Shown here: piece after piece, positions 10,100 to 19,829 of the stretch | Layout of the letters: every line of letters begins with the position of its first letter | How positions within the stretch are numbered: position 1 is the stretch's first letter | NCBI GenBank assembly: GCA_903919455.1 | Contig: CAIXIJ010000049.1 | Span: forward strand, 1-55,193 | DNA length: 55,193 nucleotides | Source: an uncultured Acidimicrobiaceae bacterium | Lineage (GTDB): Bacteria; Actinomycetota; Acidimicrobiia; Acidimicrobiales; Ilumatobacteraceae | Reading direction: 5' to 3' | Program-made: the position numbers and the translations under genes | The notes under the pieces: model-generated | Told to the model about the DNA's origin: nothing | What the model saw: the letters and a program-made list of their open reading frames with translations, nothing else | Databases searched by the model: none

Positions 10100-11812
10100 T
10101 CAGACGTCGGGTAGACGCGGACCGCCGATGCGAACGTCGTCGCGTCGACGGGTGATGCCGCGGCTGTCCAGTTCCGCAGCCAGGGGCACGGCGTGTTTGC
10201 GAGTGATGGACAACGCTTCGCGAAACTGGCTGACGGTGAACCCGCCCGGGTGGTCGTGGAGCAATGTCGCCGCAGTTCGCGCCGCAAGTTCGATGGCGTC
10301 GGGGTGGAAGTAGAGGCCCTCTCGCTCCACCACGAGCTTGCGGCGCACGAGTTCTCGCAACTGCATCTTGTCGATGCTGCCGGGCTCGGGCGGAGCAGCA
10401 CCGCCGGCGAGGAGCGCGGCGACGAACGGATGGTCGGCCAGTGGGTCGCGTGCTTCGGCCTGACGGGCGCGGCCCGCATCGACGGTCACGTCGTCGAGCG
10501 TGCCCAAGGCCGCTCGCCCGCGGTCGTCGAGTGAGGCCACGTCGAGCCCCAGTTCGCCGGCAGCGAGCACGCGTGCCTTCACGTCGTTGCGTACCGCTTC
10601 CAGCGCAGCGGGTGCCACCACCCACGTGCCAAGGGTGGTGGATCGCTGCTCGCCGGTGAGTGCCTCCAGTTCGTCGACGTGGATCCAGCCGTGCTCGGCG
10701 ATGACACGATCGATATCCCGATCGGGGCGCGCCTTCGATGCCGGTAGCACTGGGGCTACATCCAGCACCTCTCCGCCGCCGACGGTCTCGTCGCGTCCGC
10801 TCTCACGGAGCACGAAGCGGTCGCCGGCGACCAGTGGAAGGTCGGTGGCGAGATGCAGTCGCACCAATCCGTGTCCACCGGGCGGAATCTTTTCCGAGCC
10901 CAGCACCCGAAGCCGTACCGGGAACTCGCCGGCACCGATGTAGGCGAAGAATGCGCCTCGCCGCGATACGTCGTGGGTGAGCGAGGGCAACACATTGAGC
11001 GTGGCGTCGAAGCGATGCGTGGGCCGCCATTGCGCGGGCAGCACCACGGCGTCGCCGCGTTGGAGGTCGGTGTGATCCACCCCGACCAGATTGAGTGCAA
11101 CGCGGTTTCCGGGTCCGATGGTGTCGTGACGTTCGCCGTGCGACTGGATGCTGCGCACGCGCACGGGTCGGCCACCGGCGTGCAACTGATCGTCGGTGTG
11201 CACCGCACCACCCGTGAGGGTGCCGGTGACCACGGTGCCGCTGCCCTTCGCTGCAAACACGCGGTCGACCCACAACCTGGGGCGACTGCGATCCAGCGAA
11301 GATGGTGTGGACTCCACCAGCATTGCCAGCGCAGCGCGCAACGCGTCCATCCCCGCGCCGCTGACGGCGCTGACCCCGACGATCGCAGCATCCTCCAAGA
11401 ACGTGCCGACCAGTCGGTCGCGAACTTCCATCTCTTGCAGTTCACGCCAGTCGTCATCAACCGCGTCGACCTTGGTGAGTGCAACGATGCCGTGGCGAAG
11501 ACCGACCAACTGCAGGATGCGAAGGTGCTCTTCGCTCTGGGGCTTCCAACCTTCGGTAGCTGCCACTACGAAGATGCATGCGTCGACCCCACCGACGCCG
11601 GCGAGCATGTTGCGCAGGAACCGCACGTGCCCGGGTACATCGATGAAGCTCACCCCTTCGCCACTTGGCAGCGTGGCGTGAGCGAAACCGAGGTCGATGG
11701 TGAGCCCGCGGCGCTGCTCTTCGTCCCACCGGTCGGGGTTGGTGCCGGTGAGCGCCTGCACCAGCGACGACTTGCCGTGGTCGACGTGCCCGGCAGTGGC
11801 TACGACGCGCAT
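10100..11812 (-). CDS. selB: Selenocysteine-specific elongation factor SelB
   Basis: A dedicated GTPase that delivers Sec-tRNA(Sec) to UGA codons followed by a SECIS hairpin. The N-terminal GTPase domain has GHVDHGKSS (residues 8-16), DVPGH and ALTKVD. Domains II-III follow, and then a C-terminal region (about 340-570) of winged-helix repeats that binds SECIS RNA. The length, 570 residues, is normal. The ATG at 11812 lies inside the end of selA (13-base overlap), so translation is coupled. The frame continues upstream into selA, but only the part from 11812 is SelB. Confidence 0.95.
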   Translation of the reverse strand: MRVVATAGHVDHGKSSLVQALTGTNPDRWDEEQRRGLTIDLGFAHATLPSGEGVSFIDVPGHVRFLRNMLAGVGGVDACIFVVAATEGWKPQSEEHLRILQLVGLRHGIVALTKVDAVDDDWRELQEMEVRDRLVGTFLEDAAIVGVSAVSGAGMDALRAALAMLVESTPSSLDRSRPRLWVDRVFAAKGSGTVVTGTLTGGAVHTDDQLHAGGRPVRVRSIQSHGERHDTIGPGNRVALNLVGVDHTDLQRGDAVVLPAQWRPTHRFDATLNVLPSLTHDVSRRGAFFAYIGAGEFPVRLRVLGSEKIPPGGHGLVRLHLATDLPLVAGDRFVLRESGRDETVGGGEVLDVAPVLPASKARPDRDIDRVIAEHGWIHVDELEALTGEQRSTTLGTWVVAPAALEAVRNDVKARVLAAGELGLDVASLDDRGRAALGTLDDVTVDAGRARQAEARDPLADHPFVAALLAGGAAPPEPGSIDKMQLRELVRRKLVVEREGLYFHPDAIELAARTAATLLHDHPGGFTVSQFREALSITRKHAVPLAAELDSRGITRRRDDVRIGGPRLPDV

Positions 11813-13092
11813 GCGCGGAGCGCGCTCGCCAACAACGCGTCGTCGTCGGCGCGCACGGAGCGGAGATCGAGAAACGTGTGCCCGTCGCGGGCGCGGGCGA
11901 CGATGGGCATGGTCGGGTTGGCGCGCAGCGCTGCAAGGTGGTCGCCGCGCACACGCACCGCCACCGAAGCAATGGTGGTACCGGGCGCGCTGCCAGCCCC
12001 AGGAATGGCGTCGCTGTCGACGACGTCGCCGACGCCTGCCGCGTGGATGATTGCGTCGGCCCGGGTACGGAGTTCCTGGTTGGTGGTCGCAACCATCCGC
12101 CAGAACGGAATCGACAGGGCAGCCGTGCGATCGAGGTACGACATCGCCACCTGTTGCAGCATCAACAACACGTGGGCACCGGGTCGAAGCGCTCGCGCCA
12201 GCGGGTGACGGATGCACGCCGCGACGAGCGCGGCGTCGCCAGCGATGATGCCGCTCTGCGGACCGCCGAGCAGCTTGTCGCCGCTGAAGGTGATGAGCGT
12301 GGCGCCCGCGGCGAGTGTCTGTTTCGCGGCGGGTTCGCCGGCGAGCCACGCCGGAGGTGGCCCACCGAGCCACGGCGTGTTCGCGTCGATGAGCCCGCTA
12401 CCGATGTCGGCCACCACGGGTACCGGCAACGTGGCCAACTGCTCGACTGGCGTGTCCTCCACGAAGCCTTCGACGCGGTAGTTGCTGGGGTGCACCTTCA
12501 GCACCAGTGCCACGTCGGCATTCTTGCGACCCAGGGCCTTCGAGTAGTCGCTCAGTCGCGTGCGATTGGTGGTGCCCACATCCACCAGATGCGCGCCCGA
12601 TTGCTCCATCACGTCGGGCACGCGGAAGCCGCCGCCGATTTCCACGCTCTCACCGCGGCTCACCAGCACTTGCCGATCGCTGGCGAGTGCGGCGAGCACC
12701 AGCATCACGGCTGCAGCGTTGTTGTTCACCACCATGGCAGCCTCGGCACCGCACAGGCTGGCGAACAGGCCGCCCACTGCCGCCTGTCGCGATCCGCGCT
12801 CTCCGGTGGTGAGATCGAACTCCACGTTGATGGCCCGCTCGGCGTGCGCGAACGGGTAGGGAGCTCGGCCGAGGTTGGTGTGCAGCAGCACACCCGTTGC
12901 GTTCACGACCGGCGAGAGCAGGCGCAAACGGAACTGCTCGGCCCGCTCGATGGCGGCCTCGGTGCTCCAGGCGTCGGGACCCTCGGCGATGGCGGCCCGA
13001 GCCAGGTCCACCAGCACGGCGTGGGGCAGGTCCACCTCCGCCATGGCGCGCGCCAATCGATCCACGCTCGGCGGTCGGGGCGTCGTGCTCAT
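11800..13092 (-). CDS. selA: L-seryl-tRNA(Sec) selenium transferase
   Basis: A PLP enzyme converting Ser-tRNA(Sec) to Sec-tRNA(Sec) with selenophosphate. The family signatures [15 protein letters not shown] and [13 protein letters not shown] are present; the lysine of the latter holds PLP. It has 430 residues, slightly shorter than E. coli SelA. The ATG at 13092 begins [17 protein letters not shown], in agreement with the usual N-terminal layout. It overlaps selB. The matching tRNA-Sec gene lies in the same window at 42275-42370; selD (selenophosphate synthetase) is not in the window. Confidence 0.95.
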   Translation of the reverse strand: MSTTPRPPSVDRLARAMAEVDLPHAVLVDLARAAIAEGPDAWSTEAAIERAEQFRLRLLSPVVNATGVLLHTNLGRAPYPFAHAERAINVEFDLTTGERGSRQAAVGGLFASLCGAEAAMVVNNNAAAVMLVLAALASDRQVLVSRGESVEIGGGFRVPDVMEQSGAHLVDVGTTNRTRLSDYSKALGRKNADVALVLKVHPSNYRVEGFVEDTPVEQLATLPVPVVADIGSGLIDANTPWLGGPPPAWLAGEPAAKQTLAAGATLITFSGDKLLGGPQSGIIAGDAALVAACIRHPLARALRPGAHVLLMLQQVAMSYLDRTAALSIPFWRMVATTNQELRTRADAIIHAAGVGDVVDSDAIPGAGSAPGTTIASVAVRVRGDHLAALRANPTMPIVARARDGHTFLDLRSVRADDDALLASALRACAS

Positions 13093-13245
13093 CGGGCGCA
13101 GAGTACCCGCCCGCGACGTTTCGCGCCCACGGGCGCGACGCATCCCGCATTTGGGGGTGTGTACGCCCGCGGGCGCGTAGTGACCCGAGGGTGGTGGGTT
13201 GCGCGCCCAACGGGTGGTGGGGTGGGGGTGCCTACACTCGGGTCG

Positions 13246-13683
13246 ATGCTGCCCGTGCCCATCGTTCGTCTCGACCCTGAACTGCCGTTGCCCGCGTATG
13301 CCCACCCCGGCGATGCCGGTCTGGATCTACGTGCTCGCGAGGACGGCGCCGTGCCGGCAGGTGGCGGCCGACTGCTGATGCCCACCGGTATTGCCATCGC
13401 GATTCCGCCGGGCCACGCGGGGTTCGTGCTGCCACGTAGCGGCAATGCGTTGAACCATGGCCTCACCGTGGCCAATGCGCCGGGCCTCATCGATGCGGCC
13501 TATCGCGGCGAGATCAAGGTGATCCTGCTGAACACGGATCCGCATCAGCCGTTCCACGTGCACCGTGGCGATCGAATCGCGCAGTTGGTGCTGCAGCGCG
13601 TCGAAGAAGCGCAGTGGTACGAGGTCGACGAACTCGATGGCGACGATCGCGGCGGCGGCTTCGGCCACACCGGTAAGCACTGA
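13246..13683 (+). CDS. dut: dUTP diphosphatase
   Basis: A trimeric-type dUTPase of 145 residues. The motifs run in order: [36 protein letters not shown] and a C-terminal glycine-rich arm [10 protein letters not shown]. The last is close to the usual RGGFGSTG, with His replacing Ser. It hydrolyses dUTP to dUMP and pyrophosphate, keeping uracil out of DNA and feeding dTMP synthesis. The ATG at 13246 is the first start that fits the family N-terminus. It is divergent from selA across a 153-base gap. Confidence 0.95.
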   Translation: MLPVPIVRLDPELPLPAYAHPGDAGLDLRAREDGAVPAGGGRLLMPTGIAIAIPPGHAGFVLPRSGNALNHGLTVANAPGLIDAAYRGEIKVILLNTDPHQPFHVHRGDRIAQLVLQRVEEAQWYEVDELDGDDRGGGFGHTGKH

Positions 13684-13696
13684 CCGGCCAGCCCCG

Positions 13697-14440
13697 TCAC
13701 TTCCAGGCGAAAACGGGCTGCTCGAAACCGTGCACGCGTGCGTCGGCCGCCGACACGCCATCCAGCGCAACCCAGCGGAACTGCACCAGCACGGCGCCGG
13801 TGGGGGCGTGGATGAGGTCCTTGCCCAGCGGCACCTGCACCACCGGGCGGTCGCTCTCTGGAATGGTGACGAATCGCGGTGAGTCGGGTCGGCAGAGTTC
13901 GTGCAAACCGATGCGATAGGCGTGGGCCACCTCGGCCGGGTTGGGGCGCAGTTCCACATCGCCCTGCGCCCACAGCACCACGGGCGTCATCACGTATCCC
14001 GATCGAGTGATGTAGTCGTCGAGCCGACCCAGCACGGCGTCGGATCCGAGCCGAAGCCCGAGCTCTTCCTCGAGTTCGCGCAGGGCGGTCTCCTCGGCCG
14101 TTTCACCGGGATCCATACGCCCACCCGGCAGTGCCCACTGACCCCCGTGGCCGTTCAATGTTGCAGCGCGACGGCACAGCAGGAACGATGCCCCTCCGGC
14201 CACTCCGCTGACGGATCCGTCGAACCCGGTGATGTCGCCGGGCACCACGCTCATCTCCTCCGGCGTGAACGAGAACGGGTCGACGGTGTCGGTTCCGGGC
14301 TCGCTCTGGGTGACCACGATGGCAACAGCGGCGCGCTTGTGGGCGTCGGGCGATGCCACGTGCAGCTCGTGCGCAGCCAGGTTGCGGCGCATGCGGTCGC
14401 GCAACGCATCGTCGTGCGGGATCACGTGGTCGGGGCTCAC
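13697..14440 (-). CDS. Nudix hydrolase
   Basis: A pyrophosphohydrolase of the Nudix superfamily, similar in layout to CoA-type enzymes. The Nudix box is complete: GGRMDPGETAEETALRELEE, with the metal-binding REXXEE reading RELEEE. Length is about 247 residues from the GTG at 14440; GTG 14449 or an upstream ATG (about 14500) are alternatives, so the start is uncertain. It is convergent with dut and downstream of the coupled hydrolase operon on the same strand. The substrate is not known. Confidence 0.85.
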   Translation of the reverse strand: MSPDHVIPHDDALRDRMRRNLAAHELHVASPDAHKRAAVAIVVTQSEPGTDTVDPFSFTPEEMSVVPGDITGFDGSVSGVAGGASFLLCRRAATLNGHGGQWALPGGRMDPGETAEETALRELEEELGLRLGSDAVLGRLDDYITRSGYVMTPVVLWAQGDVELRPNPAEVAHAYRIGLHELCRPDSPRFVTIPESDRPVVQVPLGKDLIHAPTGAVLVQFRWVALDGVSAADARVHGFEQPVFAWK

Positions 14441-14543
14441 GACCTGCACCCTACGCAGCCCGCTGCCGACTAGGTGCAGCCCGCTGTACCTCGCCAGCAT
14501 GGCGGGCGAAGGGACAGCGTCGCGACCCCGAGGTGGCAGCGGC

Positions 14544-15392
14544 CTAACTGGCTGCGGCAGCGGTGGTGTCGCTGGCGACGCGTTGCGCCGCGGTGACACG
14601 ACCGAGGAACTCCAGCAGCACCTTGTTGAAGGTGCTGGCGTGCTCCACCATGAACCCGTGGGCGGCCCCGGAGATGACCACCAACTCGGCGTTCGGCATC
14701 CGGTCGGCGATCTCTTCGCTGTCGCCGCGAGGCGTGAGGATGTCTTGGTTGCCCACCATCACCAGCGTGGGAATGTCGACCTGCTCGAGTTGCTCCGAAA
14801 CGGATTCGTCGACCTCGAGGATGGCCTTCACCTGTGCGACGAAGGCGTGTGAGGTACGGCCCATCGCAAGCGGTCCGAGCCAGCCGAATGCAGGAAGGAG
14901 ACGACGAAACGACCGCGGGCCGATGACCCACCGGGCGGCCTCGCCGGCCATTGCGCCCATGCCCCGCTCGGTTGCCGTGGTGGCCCAACTGTTCAGCAAC
15001 TCGCGTCGCCAAGGGTGGTTGCGGCACGCAGTGCAGGCGAGCGTGAGTGAGTTCACGCGCTCCGGATGGCGCAGCCCGATGATCTGCGAGATGGCACCAC
15101 CCATCGATGCCCCCACGACGTGGGCGGTCTCGATGCCGGCATCGTCGAGCACGGCGATGGCGTCGTTGGCCATCTGCTCGAGGTTGTAGTGACCGAACGG
15201 CTTGTCGCTGCGGCCGGCGCCGCGGTTATCGAGCGCAATCACTCGGTACTGCAGCGCCAGTGCCAGGCGCTGCATATCCCAGCCGTGCTTGTCGGCGCCG
15301 AGGCCCTGAATCAGCAGCACCGCAGGCGCGCTGTGTCGGCCGATCACCTCGTAGTGGAGACGGATGCCGTCGGATGCGCGTGCGTACGGCAT
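14544..15392 (-). CDS. Alpha/beta hydrolase
   Basis: A 282-residue alpha/beta hydrolase with QGLGADKHGW at the oxyanion position, the nucleophile elbow GASMGG (about residues 94-99), an acid in VGNQDILTP and a histidine in SGAAHGF. Its ATG overlaps the stop of the acyltransferase-like gene (TGATG), which makes it the third member of a translationally coupled set with the epimerase-like protein. The joint occurrence suggests a lipid or acyl-ester substrate, but this is inference. Confidence 0.85.
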   Translation of the reverse strand: MPYARASDGIRLHYEVIGRHSAPAVLLIQGLGADKHGWDMQRLALALQYRVIALDNRGAGRSDKPFGHYNLEQMANDAIAVLDDAGIETAHVVGASMGGAISQIIGLRHPERVNSLTLACTACRNHPWRRELLNSWATTATERGMGAMAGEAARWVIGPRSFRRLLPAFGWLGPLAMGRTSHAFVAQVKAILEVDESVSEQLEQVDIPTLVMVGNQDILTPRGDSEEIADRMPNAELVVISGAAHGFMVEHASTFNKVLLEFLGRVTAAQRVASDTTAAAAS

Positions 15393-16105
15393 CAGCCCTC
15401 CGCCAGCCAGTCGAGGGGAGCGACGCCGGTCTGCAGACCACCGAAGCCGTCGAGCATCCGCTGCACGTGGTGCTGTACCTGCTCGGCCAGTTCTACCTCG
15501 GCGAGCGGGCCCTTGCGCTTGCGGCGGGGGCGCACCTGCGGCCCAACTTCGGCCCGAGCGGTGCGGCTCATGGCGCTGCTCATCGTGGCAACGGGGAACA
15601 CCGGCACGCCGGCCACCACTGCGGCGCCGATGAGCGAGTGGTCGACCTCACCGGCATGACGCGAGTGGTTGCTCATGGCGCACGAGACGAGAACCAGTTC
15701 GTGGTTGCGCAACGCACCGAGCACTTCGTCGGGCCTGGCGAGTAGCCCCCCGATGCGTCGCAGCATGGGCCCGATCGGGACGAAGTCGGGGCGGCCGACG
15801 AATCGAACCGGTCGATCGGTGGCTTCGCTGAGCGCCCACGCGGCAAAGATGTTGCTGAGCGCCCAGCGCCGCGTGTTGCACACCAGAAGGGCGCCACCCT
15901 TAACGGGTAGGTGCTGTGTGCCGCCGACACTCACGTTCCAACGAAGGTGAGCCAATGGCGACAGGGCTTGCACGAGATGAGGGTCGCGTCCGTAGTCGTC
16001 GACGGAGTGCGCCGGCCAGTGGCGCAACGGTTCGGTGAGCACCGTGTTGGCTGCGGTGACGGCCTTGCCGGCGGCGCGGCGCGGGAACTGCAGGATCTCG
16101 GCCAT
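15392..16105 (-). CDS. PlsC-like lysophospholipid acyltransferase family protein
   Basis: A 237-residue protein resembling 1-acylglycerol-phosphate acyltransferases: a conserved block around GGALLVCNTRRWALSN occupies the place of motif I, followed by RPVRFVGRPDFVPIGP and a later GVPVFPVA block. The catalytic HX4D of true PlsC enzymes is not present; the motif-I position reads NTRRWALS. It may be a divergent or inactive member. The ATG at 16105 overlaps the epimerase stop (TGATG), and its own stop overlaps the hydrolase start in the same way. Confidence 0.7.
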   Translation of the reverse strand: MAEILQFPRRAAGKAVTAANTVLTEPLRHWPAHSVDDYGRDPHLVQALSPLAHLRWNVSVGGTQHLPVKGGALLVCNTRRWALSNIFAAWALSEATDRPVRFVGRPDFVPIGPMLRRIGGLLARPDEVLGALRNHELVLVSCAMSNHSRHAGEVDHSLIGAAVVAGVPVFPVATMSSAMSRTARAEVGPQVRPRRKRKGPLAEVELAEQVQHHVQRMLDGFGGLQTGVAPLDWLAEG

Positions 16106-17076
16106 CACGCGACCTCCCGGATGCGGCCCACACGGACGACGCTCTCCCACGCATAGAGATGATCGATGACGTCGGGGGTGGTGAGACGCGGTTGGAACCC
16201 CAGCAACTCAAGCGCCCTCGAGCCATCCGCCAAGCGACCGCGGTGCATCAACTCCACCACGTGCTCGGGAATCGGCGCGCCGGCCAGGTGACTGAGTTGC
16301 CGAGCGATGGCCCATTCCGGACCCACCAGTGGCATCGGAATCCGCTTGCCGCGCACGATCGCCTGCGATGCCGTGATGGCGCCTGGCGCCACGATGTTCA
16401 AGGGCTCATCCAGTCGATTCACGGCGGCAGCCACGAAGGCGCGGGCGGCGTCGCCGTCTTCCACCACGGCGAACGGTGAATCCGCGAACAGGCTGAATGG
16501 CACCACCGGTTGGCGCAGAAGCCGACCGAGGGGACTGGGCACGTGCTTGCCGAGCACGGGTGCCAGCCGCAGCTTGCCAACGGCGATGCCCACTCGCTTG
16601 CCGACTTCTCTGGCCGAGCGTTCGATGTTGGCGAGCATGCGTCCGTACTCGGTGGTGGGGTCGACCGGTGTGAGCTCCGTCGGACGTGTCGGGGTGTTGC
16701 GCGCTCGGCCATACACCTCGATACCGCTGCGCACCACCATGCTCTCCAGCGCCGGGCATTCGGCTGCGGCACCCACGATGGCCGTGGTGGCATCCGCGGT
16801 GAATTGCCGGGCGTGGGTGAGGCCGGTGCGTGCATCGGGCTCCCACACGCTGAGGTTGATCAGCACGTGCGGGTTGAAGTTGGTGACCACGTCGACGATG
16901 CGCTCGCGCTGTGATGGCTGGAGCAGATGGAACTCGGCGGTGCGCAGGCGGCGACGCGGCGGGTCGACATCGATGCCCACCAGGGCGCCGACCCACGGTT
17001 CGGCTTCGAGCTGCGCGGCCACGAGCGAACCGAGCTCTCCGCCCATTCCGCTCACCAGGACACGCTGACCTCTCAC
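16105..17076 (-). CDS. NAD-dependent epimerase/dehydratase family protein
   Basis: A 323-residue short-chain dehydrogenase of the extended type. The N-terminal nucleotide motif is VLVSGMGGELGS (GxxGxxG), and there is a SGIEVYG segment plus a Tyr in TEYGRMLANIE that fits the YxxxK-like catalytic region only loosely (Lys is not conserved). It is the first gene of the coupled epimerase, acyltransferase-like, hydrolase set, and starts with GTG at 17076. The substrate is unknown; a nucleotide sugar or lipid-linked substrate is possible. Confidence 0.78.
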   Translation of the reverse strand: MRGQRVLVSGMGGELGSLVAAQLEAEPWVGALVGIDVDPPRRRLRTAEFHLLQPSQRERIVDVVTNFNPHVLINLSVWEPDARTGLTHARQFTADATTAIVGAAAECPALESMVVRSGIEVYGRARNTPTRPTELTPVDPTTEYGRMLANIERSAREVGKRVGIAVGKLRLAPVLGKHVPSPLGRLLRQPVVPFSLFADSPFAVVEDGDAARAFVAAAVNRLDEPLNIVAPGAITASQAIVRGKRIPMPLVGPEWAIARQLSHLAGAPIPEHVVELMHRGRLADGSRALELLGFQPRLTTPDVIDHLYAWESVVRVGRIREVA

Positions 17077-17126
17077 GGGTGCAGGTTACCCATCGGTAAA
17101 CCGAAGGGCCAGTATGAGTTCTGCGC

Positions 17127-17759
17127 TCAGCGCAGCAGGGCGAACCGCACGTGCACATCGGCCGTGAGCTCCACCAGGCCACCGCTGACGGCCATCTCGG
17201 CGTCGCTCATCTTCGGCGATGCCATGGCGGCCATCATCAGGTGCCCGGGCGGGTTGTCGGGTGCAATCGGGGTCTCGCTGATGAGTTCGACCTCGCCCAA
17301 CCGGAGGCCCAGAGCCTCGGCATAGGCAGTTGCCCGCACCCGTGCGTCGACGGCAGCATCGGCCAGCAGTTGCCGCCGAGCGGGGTTGTCGCGGTCGACC
17401 TTCCAGACCAGATTTCGCACTGCGGCGCCAGCATCACCGACAGCGTCTCGCACCAATGTGCCCACCAGATCGGCACCACGGACCGTGACGGTGACGCCGG
17501 TGCTGGCTCGAAAACCCACCATGACCTGCTGGTTATCTCGCCACTCGTAGTCCTCGCCCACGTGGATTCCGTCGGTTGCCCAGGCGCTGCGGTCGACGCC
17601 ATGGCGCTCGAGTACCTCCACCAGGCGCTGGGAAGCGGCGGCTGCGCTGTCGAGTGCCCCAGCGGCATCGGTGGCGCGTTGCGACACCTCCAGGGAAAGT
17701 TCGGCGCGATCGGGGGTGACGGAGGCGGCAGACGTGCCGCGGACGACGATGGACGACAT
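17127..17759 (-). CDS. SIMPL-domain (DUF541) protein
   Basis: A 210-residue SIMPL/DUF541 protein: the N-terminal strand IVVRGTSAASVTPDRAELSLEV and a long helical middle part (AVDARVRATAYAEALGLRLGEV) are typical of the family. There is no signal peptide, unlike many Gram-negative members. The ATG at 17759 has a GAGAA ribosome-binding site about 8 bases upstream; an alternative ATG lies at 17768. Its role is poorly known (oligomeric, linked to stress or the envelope in other bacteria). It is divergent from the LysM/M23 gene. Confidence 0.8.
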   Translation of the reverse strand: MSSIVVRGTSAASVTPDRAELSLEVSQRATDAAGALDSAAAASQRLVEVLERHGVDRSAWATDGIHVGEDYEWRDNQQVMVGFRASTGVTVTVRGADLVGTLVRDAVGDAGAAVRNLVWKVDRDNPARRQLLADAAVDARVRATAYAEALGLRLGEVELISETPIAPDNPPGHLMMAAMASPKMSDAEMAVSGGLVELTADVHVRFALLR

Positions 17760-17831
17760 GGGGAACATTCTCGCGTGGCTCAAGACCTGTCCGCTAGGGG
17801 CCGATACAACACCGTGGCAGTGAGGAGCGCC

Positions 17832-19826
17832 GTGGACCCCATGGCACACGACATCGAGAGCAGCGAGGCCGCGTTGAGTGGTGCCCGCGCGCGTCGTCGA
17901 ATTGTCGTGCTCGTGGCTTCGGTGCTGGCGATGGTGGCAGTGCCGATCGTGGTGTCGAGCACCGCCGATGCGGTGCCCCAGACCGCTCGCCTGAAGACTG
18001 TGGCGTGCGATGGCGGCACCTATGTGGTCGTGTCGGGCGACGGCTGGTACCGAATCGCCGGGAAGTTGGGCGTGTCGGTGTCGGCGTTGTTGGCAGCGAA
18101 CAGCGCCACCGTTGCAACCTGGCTGTTCGCCGGTGAGGTGCTGTGCGTGCCCGGTGGCGCCGACCCGGCGACCACCGCGAAACCCATCACCACATCGCCT
18201 GCCACCACCGTGGCACCCACCACCACGGTGAAGTTCACCGGCACCGTGACGATCGAACAGTTTCCGGTTCAGGGCATCTGCTGGTTCACCGACACCTGGG
18301 GCGACCCTCGCTCGGGTGGACGGCATCACGAGGGTGTCGACGTGCTGGCTGCCGAAGGCAAGAACGTCTACGCAGTGAACGACGGCACGCTGACGCGTCA
18401 GTACGTGGATAGCCCTGCCGCACTGGCGGGTAACGGCTGGCGGCTCACTACGGCCGACGGCACCTACTTCTTCTACGCGCACCTCAGTGCCTTTGCCTCC
18501 GGCCTGAAGGTGGGCTCGAAAGTGCAGGCGGGGCAGATCATCGGTTACGTGGGCGAGACCGGCAACGCAGGTGCGCCTCACCTCCATTTCGAAGTGCATC
18601 CCGGCGGCGGCGCAGCGGTGAACCCCACGTCGTTCGTCAGCAAGGTCGATGGGTGCGACACGACGAAAGTGCCGGCGCAGCCCGGCGCGATGCCGGCCGG
18701 CAGCGCAACCACAACAACCCGTCCGCCGACCACGACCCGTCCGCCGACCACCACCCATCCGCCGACCACAACGCCGACGACCACGCCGCCCACGACCCCG
18801 CCCACGACCACGGTGCCCACCACCCGCGGAGCCTCGCAATGGCAGTTCATCGCTCCGGTGATGGCGCTCGACACCGGGGCCCTGTCGCGTCCTCTCGTGG
18901 CAGCCGCGCCCACTCGGGTGGAAGTGGGCAGCCTGGCGGGTGTCAGCCCCGGCACCACCGGCGTGCTCGTGCGGGTGGTTGCTCGCCGCAGTTCGACGGC
19001 AGGCCATCTCACGTTGCATCGCTGCGGGGCATCCAGTGGCACGGCCGCATCGCTGTCGTTCTCTCCCGGCAACCTGGCGGCCACCGTGGCGGTGGCGCCG
19101 GTGCAGGGTGGCGCGTTCTGCGTGACCGCGAGTGCGGGTGTCGATGTGCGGATCGCTGTGGTGGCCCAACAGGCGGCGACCGGTGTGGGCATGTTGCCGG
19201 TCGGGGCTCGCCGAGCCCTCGACGCACCGTTGGCGGCAGGAACCAGCCAGTCGCTCACACCGGCGCAGCTCGGCGTGTCGTCCACGGCGAAGGCAGTGAC
19301 GGTCACGGTCTCGTTGTTGGCTCCGGCTGGCGACGGCGGTTTCGGTATCGGGGCGTGCGGTGGCACGCCCTGGATCGTGTCGTTCACCAAGGCGGCTTCG
19401 CAGACGTTCTCCGCTGTCGTGCGTACCAACGCAGCCGGCGTGTGCATCTCGTCGAGCGTCGACGTGCACGCCGTCATCGACGTCACCGGTGCATGGACGG
19501 GCAGTGCCGCAATGAGGGCGACTGCGCCGTCGCGACTGTTCGACTCGGCGTCGAACTCCATCGGCGTTGCACCCACAACGGTCCGTCTCGCTGTGCCCGG
19601 CGCAGCGGCTGGTGCCCAGTTGCAGATCTCGCTGCGTGCGGGCAGCAAGGCGACCAGCCTGACGGTGTGGAACTGCGCCGACCGCCGCCCGAGTGGAGCG
19701 GTGGTCTATGCGGCGGCCAACACCTGGATGACCGTCAGTGCGGGCATGAAGACGAGCGGAGGCTCGGTGTGCATGTCGGCTTCGTCGCCCGCACGGGTGG
19801 TCGTGGACCTCGCTGCAGCGGGCTGA
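17832..19826 (+). CDS. Secreted LysM/M23 peptidase with C-terminal beta modules
   Basis: A 664-residue envelope protein: a membrane/signal segment at about residues 24-44, a LysM-like peptidoglycan-binding region at about 59-108, and a Thr-rich linker. The M23 metallopeptidase domain (about 140-270) follows, with zinc ligands in HHEGVD (His166, Asp170) and HLHFE (His250/His252). Next comes a second Thr/Pro-rich linker (repeats of RPPTTT), then two or three Cys-containing beta-rich modules to the end. These modules resemble the repeats often seen in Acidimicrobiia secreted hydrolases. The expected role is peptide-crosslink cleavage in the cell wall. The GTG at 17832 has GAGGAG 4 bases upstream; ATG 17841 is an alternative. 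Confidence 0.85.
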   Translation: MDPMAHDIESSEAALSGARARRRIVVLVASVLAMVAVPIVVSSTADAVPQTARLKTVACDGGTYVVVSGDGWYRIAGKLGVSVSALLAANSATVATWLFAGEVLCVPGGADPATTAKPITTSPATTVAPTTTVKFTGTVTIEQFPVQGICWFTDTWGDPRSGGRHHEGVDVLAAEGKNVYAVNDGTLTRQYVDSPAALAGNGWRLTTADGTYFFYAHLSAFASGLKVGSKVQAGQIIGYVGETGNAGAPHLHFEVHPGGGAAVNPTSFVSKVDGCDTTKVPAQPGAMPAGSATTTTRPPTTTRPPTTTHPPTTTPTTTPPTTPPTTTVPTTRGASQWQFIAPVMALDTGALSRPLVAAAPTRVEVGSLAGVSPGTTGVLVRVVARRSSTAGHLTLHRCGASSGTAASLSFSPGNLAATVAVAPVQGGAFCVTASAGVDVRIAVVAQQAATGVGMLPVGARRALDAPLAAGTSQSLTPAQLGVSSTAKAVTVTVSLLAPAGDGGFGIGACGGTPWIVSFTKAASQTFSAVVRTNAAGVCISSSVDVHAVIDVTGAWTGSAAMRATAPSRLFDSASNSIGVAPTTVRLAVPGAAAGAQLQISLRAGSKATSLTVWNCADRRPSGAVVYAAANTWMTVSAGMKTSGGSVCMSASSPARVVVDLAAAG

Positions 19827-19829
19827 TGG

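Noticed and set aside
10853-12208. 451-residue plus-strand frame opposite selA-selB
   Set aside because: It is the antisense shadow of selA/selB, without any recognisable domain or start signal.
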